DNA of 14,353 nucleotides from CAYUJH01 sp964394585 (lineage in GTDB: Bacteria; Bacteroidota; Bacteroidia; Cytophagales; Flammeovirgaceae), in NCBI GenBank assembly GCA_964394585.1, contig CAYMYI010000108.1, forward strand, positions 1 to 14,353. Reading direction: 5' to 3'. Position 1 is the first letter of the stretch. Each line of letters opens with the position of its first letter. The translations under genes were made by a program, and so were the position numbers. The notes beneath the pieces are model-generated. The model searched no databases, was not told the origin of the DNA, and saw only the letters and a program-made list of their open reading frames with translations. Shown one piece after another: positions 6,750-13,258 of this stretch.

Positions 6750-7433
6750 ATGGAACATTTCCAAGTTATTTACGAAGACAACCACCTGATTGCTGTAAAC
6801 AAACAAGCCGGCATTTTGGTACAAGGCGACCAAACCGGTGATTTGCCACTTTCCGAAATGGTGAAAGAATACATTCGGGTAAAATATCAGAAACCGGGCA
6901 ATGTGTTTTGTGGGGTAATTCATCGGCTCGATCGGCCTGTAAGTGGCTTAGTGCTATTAGCCCGAACTTCTAAAGCTTTAGAACGGATGACCAAGGTTTT
7001 CCGGGAACGGAAGATTGATAAAACCTATTGGGCACTCGTAAAAGAGCGCCCTGAGCAAGACCAAGATACCCTAGTGCATTGGCTCGAAAAAGATAAAACC
7101 CGCAATGTAACCAGAGTGTATTTGCAACCGAAAAAGAATGCGCAACGCGCCGAATTGCGCTATACCCTCAAGGCGAAAGTCAATAAATATTTTTTATTAG
7201 AGATAGAACCTATTTCTGGGCGGCCTCATCAAATTAGGGCACAGCTAGCTAAAATCGGCTGCCCTATCAAAGGCGATGTAAAGTACGGCTACCCCGAACG
7301 CAACCAAGATGGCAGCATCCACCTTCATGCTCGTACACTTAGTTTTGTGCATCCTACCAAAGGCGATTTGGTATCGCTTTCGGCACGGCTACCTAACGAT
7401 CAGGTTTGGCGCGATTTTGAGCACATCAGCTAG
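6750..7433 (+). CDS. RluA-family RNA pseudouridine synthase
   Basis: At 227 residues this is a short RluA-family pseudouridine synthase without an N-terminal S4 RNA-binding domain. It isomerises uridine to pseudouridine in rRNA or tRNA; which site is not clear from sequence. The catalytic block is VIHRLDRPVSGLVLLA (56-71) with nucleophile Asp61, followed by KTYWALV (91-97), RAELRYTL (133-140), GRPHQIRAQLA (157-167) and IHLHARTLSFVHP (190-202). The start YEDNHLIAVNKQAGI is the usual N-terminal motif of S4-less members. It begins 7 nt after panB and presumably shares its promoter. It converges on the CNNM/CorC gene with 11 nt between stops and no clear terminator. Confidence 0.92.
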   Translation: MEHFQVIYEDNHLIAVNKQAGILVQGDQTGDLPLSEMVKEYIRVKYQKPGNVFCGVIHRLDRPVSGLVLLARTSKALERMTKVFRERKIDKTYWALVKERPEQDQDTLVHWLEKDKTRNVTRVYLQPKKNAQRAELRYTLKAKVNKYFLLEIEPISGRPHQIRAQLAKIGCPIKGDVKYGYPERNQDGSIHLHARTLSFVHPTKGDLVSLSARLPNDQVWRDFEHIS

Positions 7434-7444
7434 TTTTGTACTCG

Positions 7445-8752
7445 TTATACAGCTCCTTCCGCTACTTCGCTTGCCAAAACGGTTAGCTTTACAATATCGA
7501 TACGCGCATCAATCATCGACTCTACCTGAATGATAAACCGATCGGTTTCAATCAAATCGCCTTCTTCGGGGATATCGTTTCGGTTCACAAAAATGATAAA
7601 CCCTCCTAAGGTATCATAATCGCCTTCTGGGATTGCAAAACTGTATTGCTCGTTCAAATACTCTATCTCGTGGCGCGCACTTAGTCGATAGGTATGCGCA
7701 TCTAATTGGGTAAGCTCTAGTTCGTCTTCATCGAACTCATCTTCAATTTCCCCAAAAATTTCTTCCATAATATCTTCGATTGTAACCAGCCCCGAAGTCC
7801 CCCCATACTCATCAACGATGATAGCCAAGCTTCTATGTTCAGAAATAAACCGTACCATTAGCTCGTTTGCAGGCATGGTTTCGGGTACTACGGCAATATC
7901 TTTAATAGCTTCACGGATATTCTCTGGTTTTTTAAAGAGTGCCAATGCATGCACATATCCAATAATGTTATCAATCGAGTCTTCGTAAACCAACACTTTA
8001 GAATGTCCGCTTTCTATGAGTTTTTCCTTTAGCTCCGAAATATCGTCTTCAACATCTACGGCTAAAATTTCTTTGCGTGGCACCATACAATCGCGCACCT
8101 TCATCATTTTAAATTCCAGGGCATTGCTAAAAATTTCTTTATTGATTTTAGGTTCCTGTTCTGTAGAAGGTACTGAAGTATTGTGGATATAATTGTTCAA
8201 ATCTACCAGCCCGAAAGCAGGGCGCATTTCTGAGTATTCGAGCTTAAAAAGTTTAGTAATAAGCAGCTTAGAAAGGTGTACAATCACCCAAGAAAACGGA
8301 AAGAAAATCGTGTAGATTATATTCATAGGGATGGCAGCGGCTCGTAGCAGCGCATCGGGGTTCACTAACGAAATACTTTTGGGTAAGAACTCAGCCGTTA
8401 CCAATACAATGATTGTCGATAAAATCGTCTGCACAATCAGTACAAGTACGCCTAAACTCCCCTCTGACAGCGCCGAAAAGTGTTGATTCAAATACAGTTC
8501 GATACTTGGTTCAAGCAATTCCGCCATAAAAATACCATATACCACTAAGGCAACAGTGTTGCCTATCAACGTAGTGGAAATAAAATATCCCGGATTGTTC
8601 ACAAAATGACTAACGATGCCGGCAATATATCCTCCCTTTTTTTTCTGTATGGCAAGGTGTAGCCGATTTGCCGAAATAAAGGCTATTTCAACCGCTGAAA
8701 AAAAAGCAGAAAAGGCTAACGAAATCAGAATAATGACAGCTTCTACGTCCAT
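7445..8752 (-). CDS. CNNM/CorC (hemolysin-family) transporter: DUF21, CBS pair, CorC/HlyC domain
   Basis: The 435-residue protein has a DUF21/CNNM membrane domain over about residues 1-165, with hydrophobic segments near 3-25, 57-80, 99-121 and 135-160. The small-residue motif FSAFFSAVEIAF (14-25) and TAEFLPKS (119-126) are characteristic. A CBS pair follows (VRDCMVPRKEILAVD, 219-233; IVDEYGGTSGLVTIEDIMEEI, 312-332), then a strongly acidic linker (333-347) and a C-terminal CorC/HlyC domain (YRLSARHEIEYLN, GDYDTLGGFI; about 352-430). Family members are inner-membrane Mg2+ or other divalent-cation transporters regulated by nucleotide binding at the CBS domains. The gliding protein GldE has the same architecture, but I see nothing that identifies this copy as GldE. 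It lies 70 nt after the YcxB-like gene on the same strand. Confidence 0.9.
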   Translation of the reverse strand: MDVEAVIILISLAFSAFFSAVEIAFISANRLHLAIQKKKGGYIAGIVSHFVNNPGYFISTTLIGNTVALVVYGIFMAELLEPSIELYLNQHFSALSEGSLGVLVLIVQTILSTIIVLVTAEFLPKSISLVNPDALLRAAAIPMNIIYTIFFPFSWVIVHLSKLLITKLFKLEYSEMRPAFGLVDLNNYIHNTSVPSTEQEPKINKEIFSNALEFKMMKVRDCMVPRKEILAVDVEDDISELKEKLIESGHSKVLVYEDSIDNIIGYVHALALFKKPENIREAIKDIAVVPETMPANELMVRFISEHRSLAIIVDEYGGTSGLVTIEDIMEEIFGEIEDEFDEDELELTQLDAHTYRLSARHEIEYLNEQYSFAIPEGDYDTLGGFIIFVNRNDIPEEGDLIETDRFIIQVESMIDARIDIVKLTVLASEVAEGAV

Positions 8753-8822
8753 ACAATATGAAAAGATCGGTGAACGAAATTCGCTTGCTCGCCCTTGAAG
8801 GGAATCGCAAACGTTGTGTTGG

Positions 8823-9302
8823 TTATTGTAGTAAGTTTTTACGTTTCAAGATGGTTTCCATAAACTTAATCTCACTTTCCGATTTAAAAATCTTGAAAGG
8901 AAGATAAATCATCTGTCCACGGCTAATAATAAGTAAGTAGGCATCTTTACGTTGCTTCACCTTCTTAATTTGATTCCACTGAATGGGCATTCCTTCGCGC
9001 GCATTTAGCTTAATTAAAATTTGCTTGCTGCTAATCTCATAGTAAAGTTTCTGAAAAAGAAACTTAGCTTGCTCCATTTGGGTGATTCCCGTAAACTGAA
9101 TAAGCCAAAATAGTACATAAAGTACTGAAAGCGTAAGAGCGATCGACACACACCACCACAAAGCTGGGGCATAAAAAATGGGGATGAGCAAAATAGCAAC
9201 CGGTACAAACCATACCCACCAAAAATCTAGCAATACGTTTTTCATTGCCAAAGAGATAAACGTCTGGTTGGTCAGTTGGTATTTTTTTGTTTTGATTGTC
9301 AT
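8823..9302 (-). CDS. YcxB-like small membrane protein
   Basis: The 159-residue protein has two adjacent hydrophobic helices (about 26-44 and 47-70) after a short polar N-terminus. A cytoplasmic C-terminal domain follows, with YYEISSKQILIKLN (87-100), PIQWNQIKKVKQRKDAYLLI (106-125) and MIYLPFKIFKSESEIKFMET (131-150). The pattern of a W at the start of a strand, then a charged turn, then xIPxxxF matches the YcxB-like domain, which has no established function. The gene sits 22 nt downstream of nadC on the same strand and is probably co-transcribed with it. I cannot assign a role beyond membrane-anchored YcxB-like protein. Confidence 0.75.
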   Translation of the reverse strand: MTIKTKKYQLTNQTFISLAMKNVLLDFWWVWFVPVAILLIPIFYAPALWWCVSIALTLSVLYVLFWLIQFTGITQMEQAKFLFQKLYYEISSKQILIKLNAREGMPIQWNQIKKVKQRKDAYLLIISRGQMIYLPFKIFKSESEIKFMETILKRKNLLQ

Positions 9303-9324
9303 ACAAGTAAAAGATTAATCAAGA

Positions 9325-10188
9325 TTATTTTTTGGCTTTTAGGCTAAAATCTAGCGATTTCGCCCCATATGTGAGTGCTCCCATCGAGATGAAGTCTACA
9401 CCACATTGTGCTACTGCTTCTAAATTTTCTAAAGTAATTCCTCCGGACGCCTCAGTGGTTACTCGTCCGTCGATTAGGGCTACTGCCTGTTTCATATCGT
9501 CAAGCGACATATTATCCAGCATGATGACATCAACCTTTTGGGTATCTAGGGCTTGTTGTACCTCGGCAAGGTTTCGAGTTTCCACCTCAATGCGCAGAGG
9601 TGTGCCCAGCTGATTTCGGTAAGCTACAGCGGCTTCTACTGCCTTAGCAATGCTCCCTGCATAATCGATGTGGTTATCTTTCAACATAATCATATCGAAA
9701 AGCCCGAAGCGATGGTTTACCCCTCCGCCAATGGCAACTGCCCACTTTTCCATCATGCGGAAGTTCGGAGTAGTTTTGCGAGTATCTAACACCTTAGTCT
9801 GAGTATTGGCAAGCGTATCCACCACATTTCGTGTATAGGTGGCAATACCGCTCATGCGTTGAATGCAATTGAGCACCAAACGTTCTGCCGTTAAAATAGA
9901 ACGCGCTGCACCACTGACTTCTAAAATGATGTCGCCATAGGTAAAAGCCGTTCCATCCGACAAGAAAACGTTTACTGTAAGGGTGTGATCAACATGTTTA
10001 AAGATAGTTTCAGCGAGCGCTACCCCCGCCACAATACCTTCGTCTTTAGCCAGCAGAACAGCACTGTTTTGCGCCGTAGCAGGAATTGCCGCCAGCGATG
10101 AATGGTCGCCTTCGCCCACATCTTCCTGCAATGCACGCTCAATAAATGTTTGCAGGGCTTTTTGGTTGATGTATTCAGGAGTTTTCAC
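9325..10188 (-). CDS. nadC: Nicotinate-nucleotide pyrophosphorylase (carboxylating; quinolinate phosphoribosyltransferase)
   Basis: This enzyme converts quinolinate and PRPP to nicotinate mononucleotide, CO2 and pyrophosphate in de novo NAD synthesis. All 287 residues are present, the usual length. Motifs are LQEDVGEGDHSS (20-31), AERLVLNCIQRMSGIAT (101-117), LDTRKTTPNFR (134-144) with the substrate-binding Arg and Lys, GGGVNHRFGLFDMIMLKDNH (154-173), VEVET-type IEVETRN, VDVIMLDNMS, and EASGGITLENL before the final ISMGALTYGAKSLDFSLK. nadA and nadB are not in the window. It lies between a DUF4783 gene (37 nt upstream) and a YcxB-like gene (22 nt downstream), all on one strand, so it is probably part of a small operon. 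Confidence 0.97.
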   Translation of the reverse strand: MKTPEYINQKALQTFIERALQEDVGEGDHSSLAAIPATAQNSAVLLAKDEGIVAGVALAETIFKHVDHTLTVNVFLSDGTAFTYGDIILEVSGAARSILTAERLVLNCIQRMSGIATYTRNVVDTLANTQTKVLDTRKTTPNFRMMEKWAVAIGGGVNHRFGLFDMIMLKDNHIDYAGSIAKAVEAAVAYRNQLGTPLRIEVETRNLAEVQQALDTQKVDVIMLDNMSLDDMKQAVALIDGRVTTEASGGITLENLEAVAQCGVDFISMGALTYGAKSLDFSLKAKK

Positions 10189-10225
10189 GCTGCAAAAGTA
10201 TAAAACAAACCGAGCAAAACCCTAC

Positions 10226-10627
10226 TTATTTCCCCTTGCTTACTTCTAACGTTTGAATGGTAACCTGTCCAACTTCTTGGCGGAGCAACAAATAAATGGT
10301 CAGTGGTTCAGATTCGTACCGGTATTGCCCAATGCGATAATGAAGCGAGTCGGTAAGGCTGCCCTTGTGTTGGTATTCAAATTGTGCTGAAGGATACTGT
10401 ACAAACAGATTTTGCAACATTTCTGCCGCGTGTTTGGGCGTAGTAAAGCCTTGGTGCGTTGGGGTATTTAGTTCTACCATAGCCGCCCAATAATTGTTCA
10501 AGGGTGTGGCATCATTTTCACGAAAAGCCTTCGCTATTTCTTGGAATGCCTTTTCAATCGAAGAGGGTTGTTGTGCAGGCGTTGTGTTCACTCCTAAAAC
10601 CCAAAGTAAAATCAAGGTATATTTCAT
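10226..10627 (-). CDS. DUF4783 secreted protein
   Basis: The 133-residue protein opens with a signal peptide (MKYTLILLWVLGVNTTPAQ, likely cleaved near residue 19) and has a small NTF2-like body. SSIEKAFQEIAKAFRENDA (22-40) is followed by NNYWAAMVELNTP, a segment ending in HAAEMLQNLFVQYP, then FEYQHKGS, HYRIGQYRYES and TIQTLEV. This matches the DUF4783 family, which as I recall is largely confined to Bacteroidota and of unknown function, and often lies beside nadC. The family match rests on motif order remembered, not on a search. It is first in the minus-strand run DUF4783-nadC-YcxB-CNNM. I found no exact TAnnTTTG upstream of it. Confidence 0.75.
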   Translation of the reverse strand: MKYTLILLWVLGVNTTPAQQPSSIEKAFQEIAKAFRENDATPLNNYWAAMVELNTPTHQGFTTPKHAAEMLQNLFVQYPSAQFEYQHKGSLTDSLHYRIGQYRYESEPLTIYLLLRQEVGQVTIQTLEVSKGK

Positions 10628-10822
10628 AGTGAAATAGGTTTGTACTGTGTATAACGTTACGCTTTCTCTAGTTAATGCCTAAAAGAGCTCCACTACTTCC
10701 CCTAATCTGACAGTACTACACTATCATAAACTTAAAACAAATTGATTTGGGGAGGTTACCCCTTCTAAATCCTTAAAAATCAGGTTAAATAAGGAAATCC
10801 TCCATTCACATAAATCTTGGTA

Positions 10823-10830
10823 TATATTTG
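10823..10830 (+). promoter_or_regulatory. Candidate -7 element TATATTTG for gmd
   Basis: An exact TAnnTTTG match ends 19 nt before the ATG at 10850, so transcription would begin only about a dozen nt upstream of the start. No -33 TTG is seen at the usual spacing. Its position rules out a useful longer TTG-started form from 10817. Confidence 0.45.
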
Positions 10831-10849
10831 TAGCATAACCAAGAAACCT

Positions 10850-11952
10850 ATGAAAAAAGCACTGATTACCGGGGTTACCGGACAAGACGGCGCCTATCTT
10901 GCTGAACTTCTCTTGAAGAAAGGATATGAAGTCCACGGTATTAAACGCCGTAGTTCGTTGTTTAACACACAACGAGTAGAACATTTATACCAAGATATTC
11001 ACGAAGAGGATTTGCAGTTTATTTTGCACTATGGCGACCTGACCGATAGCTCAAACCTCACGCGTCTTATCCAGGAAATTCAGCCTGATGAAATATATAA
11101 CTTGGGCGCCATGTCGCATGTTCGGGTAAGCTTCGATTCCCCAGAGTATACCGCCAATGTTGACGGATTGGGTACATTGCGCCTGCTCGAAGCCATCCGC
11201 TTACTCAATCTCACAGAAAAAACCCGCATTTACCAAGCCAGCACTTCAGAACTATACGGCTTGGTGCAAGAAGTGCCCCAACGCGAAACCACCCCCTTTT
11301 ACCCACGCTCGCCATACGCCGTGGCAAAGCTCTATGCATATTGGATTACCGTAAACTACCGCGAAGCCTACCATATGTTTGCATGCAACGGTATTCTGTT
11401 CAACCACGAAAGTCCCATCCGTGGGGAAACCTTCGTTACACGCAAAGTTACCAGAGCTGCTGCGCGCATTGCAATGGGGCTTCAGCAGAAGCTTTACATG
11501 GGAAACCTCGATGCAAAACGCGACTGGGGGCATGCTAAAGACTANNNNNNNNNNATGTGGAGGCAATGTACCTCATGTTGCAACAAGAAACCCCTGAAGA
11601 TTTTGTGATTGCCACCGGCGTTACAACTACCGTCCGCGATTTTATCCGTTTGGCATTTTTAGAATTGGGGATTGAACTACGGTTTGAAGGTAACGGATTG
11701 GAAGAAAAAGCCTATGTAGTGAAAAGTAGCCAAGCAGAATTTGTCCTCCATGAAGGACAATGCATTCTCGAAATTGACCCTCGTTACTTCCGCCCTACTG
11801 AAGTGGAGTTGCTCATTGGCGACCCTTCCAAGGCCAAGGAAAAATTGGGGTGGCAACCGAAACACTCGCTCCACGATTTGGTGAAAGATATGATAGTAAA
11901 AGACTTGAAAGCAGTGCGCAAAGAAAAATTCTTAAAAGAAGGTGGATTTTAG
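10850..11952 (+). CDS. gmd: GDP-mannose 4,6-dehydratase (coding sequence crossed by an artificial N gap)
   Basis: This enzyme makes GDP-4-keto-6-deoxy-D-mannose, precursor of GDP-fucose, GDP-rhamnose, GDP-perosamine and related surface sugars. The start is MKKALITGVTGQDGAYLAEL with the Rossmann glycines 8, 11 and 14. The catalytic residues T132 and E134 (STSELYG) and Y156-K160 (SPYAVAK) fall at exactly the numbering known for the E. coli enzyme. FNHESPIRGETFVTRKVTRA (185-204) and NLDAKRDWGHAKD (219-231) follow, and the C-terminal half is intact after the gap (MLQQETPEDFVIATG, IDPRYFRPTEVE, LIGDPSKAKEKLGW). Ten N at 11545-11554 break the frame on paper. Closing them with a 1-base overlap restores the conserved HAKDYVEAM and a 363-residue protein. 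The usual partner fcl (GDP-fucose synthase) is absent here, and a terminator follows. Confidence 0.95.
11545..11554. other. Assembly gap (10 N) inside gmd, probably no missing bases
   Basis: The left contig ends ...GCTAAAGACTA and the right contig begins ATGTGGAGGCA. Merging them on one shared A gives GAC TAT GTG GAG GCA, encoding DYVEA, the expected continuation of the conserved GHAKDYV motif. Removing 11 positions also makes the gene length divisible by three (1092 nt). Confidence 0.9.
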
Positions 11953-11971
11953 CTATACAATGTTGTGACGC

Positions 11972-12010
11972 AAAAAAAGACCTCGATGCTTAGCTGCATG
12001 GAGGTCTTTT
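11972..12010. terminator. Strong bidirectional terminator between gmd and the convergent lipoprotein gene
   Basis: AAAAGACCTC (11975-11984) pairs perfectly with GAGGTCTTTT (12001-12010). After a G-G mismatch, ATGC (11986-11989) pairs with GCAT (11996-11999) around a 6-nt loop. Seven A precede the stem and TTTT closes it, so it can end transcription from both converging genes. Confidence 0.85.
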
Positions 12011-12042
12011 AACTATTTAATACTTAGCAGGAAGAGCTCATC

Positions 12043-12717
12043 TTAGGAAGCCTGGAATGTTGCTAAATAGCCCGATAGTTTGTCAATATAGGCGTATTTG
12101 GCTCTTATCATTTCATTCTGCGATGTTCGCATTCTAGTATCGCTATTTGCTTTTGCAATGGCTGCTTCTGCATGCTTTACAAACTGTTTTCTTACTGTCG
12201 CCATTTTTTCTTCGCCCCAATACCCCTCTAGGGCAATTAGCCCTGGTAGCACTAAATCAATATGGAAACTTCTATGAGTAGCAAGCACCTCAATGTAATA
12301 GCCTACGGCAGCTTTCCATTCTTTGCTGTCCTCTTGCGCAGGGTACAAATGGTCGGTTAGCATATAGTATGATGCCTTCTGAAACATTACATTTTCAGCC
12401 GAGCCATCGTATTGCTCGTTTTCCAACACCGATTGCACGGCTTTGTGTGCCTCTTGCCAAGAGGCATTTTCAACTTTTTCTAAAACCCGTTTGGTTTCCA
12501 GCCCTGCCAACACCACCATTCTTTTCTCTTCATCAGAAGAGGCAGGCCCTGCATTGTAAACTAGGTCGGTTGGACCAAGTTCAATAAGCCCTGCTTTAAC
12601 CAGTGCCGATACGTTACGAATGTTGTCTTCTGTTGTAATGTTATCTTGCTCATCCGAACAAGAAGCTAGCAAAAGCACCGACAGTGCTAACAACATTATA
12701 TTTATTCGATTTTTCAT
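12043..12717 (-). CDS. Lipoprotein of unknown function
   Basis: The 224-residue protein begins MKNRINIMLLALSVLLLASC: basic N-terminus, hydrophobic core and lipobox LASC with Cys20. It continues with an acidic SDEQDN sequence that, in Bacteroidota, is compatible with outer-membrane or surface export. The remainder appears mostly helical and rich in A, E and K, with several Trp and Tyr (EASWQEAHKAVQ-type helices around 84-96, KEWKAAVGYYIEVLATH near 132-148, LIALEGYWGEEKM near 160-172). This could suggest a TPR-like or other all-helical fold, but I do not recognise a family. It converges on gmd across a shared bidirectional terminator. A possible -7 element lies about 100 nt upstream. Confidence 0.8.
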   Translation of the reverse strand: MKNRINIMLLALSVLLLASCSDEQDNITTEDNIRNVSALVKAGLIELGPTDLVYNAGPASSDEEKRMVVLAGLETKRVLEKVENASWQEAHKAVQSVLENEQYDGSAENVMFQKASYYMLTDHLYPAQEDSKEWKAAVGYYIEVLATHRSFHIDLVLPGLIALEGYWGEEKMATVRKQFVKHAEAAIAKANSDTRMRTSQNEMIRAKYAYIDKLSGYLATFQAS

Positions 12718-12814
12718 AGAAATAAAATTTTAATATGATAATTTGAAATATTAAACTAATTCTGAAGCACTTATAGTTAGATTTATTTAAGAACCTTATA
12801 AATAAAAACACTCT

Positions 12815-12822
12815 CAAAAATA
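12815..12822 (-). promoter_or_regulatory. Possible -7 element TATTTTTG upstream of the lipoprotein gene
   Basis: An exact TAnnTTTG match on the minus strand ends 97 nt before the ATG at 12717. The region is very A/T-rich, no -33 match is seen, and the implied leader is long, so chance is a real alternative. Confidence 0.22.
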
Positions 12823-12846
12823 CTAAATGACAACTCTAAATGAGCT

Positions 12847-13063
12847 TTATTCAGAAGCTAAACATGCATCAGGGTCTGCCCAACTTATAGGGCCAACAGG
12901 ATCTCCATACACATCAAACACCTGTCCATATAGAAACTCGTTCGTTTCGTCATCAAACTCCATATGAGCGCTAGTCCCATCTGGAAAATATAGCGCACAG
13001 CCCCAAGCGAATGTGCTTAAAGAATAGAATAGCATAAAACAAATCAAAAATTATTTTTTTCAT
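12847..13063 (-). pseudogene. Small secreted protein, frameshifted by one base in the signal peptide as written
   Basis: The open frame 13047-12847 encodes a short protein ending CALYFPDGTSAHMEFDDE...DPDACLASE. Its only ATG near the start (13035) gives a 62-residue form beginning MLFYSLSTFAW with no basic N-terminus. A second ATG at 13063, in another frame, reads MKKIIFDLF and stops after 30 codons. Removing a single T from the five-T run at 13050-13046 joins them into MKKIILICFMLFYS..., a textbook signal peptide leading into the downstream frame (71 residues). The gene is therefore either intact with a homopolymer sequencing error, or truly frameshifted. The product is unknown: acidic, with cysteines in GCALY and DACLA. 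It lies 195 nt downstream of the T9SS cargo gene on the same strand. Confidence 0.55.
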
Positions 13064-13141
13064 AATAAGGAATTAAATAAAATCGTTATGCTCTACTTTG
13101 AATTTAAGAGTGTTCGAGTCAATTTTTTCTCCTTTCTGAGT

Positions 13142-13201
13142 ACTCATAACATAAATATACAAATAAGAAGGCAGAGTATATATATAAAAAAACTCATAAC
13201 A
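13142..13201. repeat. 10-bp direct repeat ACTCATAACA, copies 50 bp apart
   Basis: ACTCATAACA occurs at 13142-13151 and 13192-13201 in the A/T-rich spacer between the T9SS cargo gene and the small secreted protein gene. The 50-bp period is close to five helical turns. Its function is unknown, and chance is plausible given the base composition. Confidence 0.3.
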
Positions 13202-13202
13202 A

Positions 13203-13216
13203 ATATTAATTAATAT
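13203..13216. repeat. 14-bp A/T-only perfect palindrome
   Basis: ATATTAATTAATAT is a perfect palindrome 42 nt past the stop of the T9SS cargo gene. Read on the minus strand, seven T follow at 13192-13186. It could be a weak terminator or a DNA-binding site, but a stem made only of A and T is a poor terminator. Confidence 0.3.
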
Positions 13217-13258
13217 GTTTAATAAATTCGCATGTATGCTTTACACCTAACAGTATGC

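Noticed and set aside
10738..10765. GGGG-AGGTTA-CCCC hairpin upstream of gmd as a riboswitch or terminator
   Set aside because: It has only four paired bases with no T run or conserved aptamer features, and it lies upstream of the promoter candidate.
10817..10849. TTG-started extension of gmd by 11 residues
   Set aside because: The -7 element 10823-10830 lies within it, and the protein family begins at MKKALITG.
10724..10984. 86-codon minus-strand frame over the gmd start
   Set aside because: It overlaps the highly conserved N-terminus of gmd and its promoter candidate, and has no family features or signal.
12782..12806. Hairpin TTTATTT/AAATAAA as a terminator for the small secreted protein
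   Set aside because: The stem contains only A and T, the loop is 11 nt, and there is no following T tract in the right direction.
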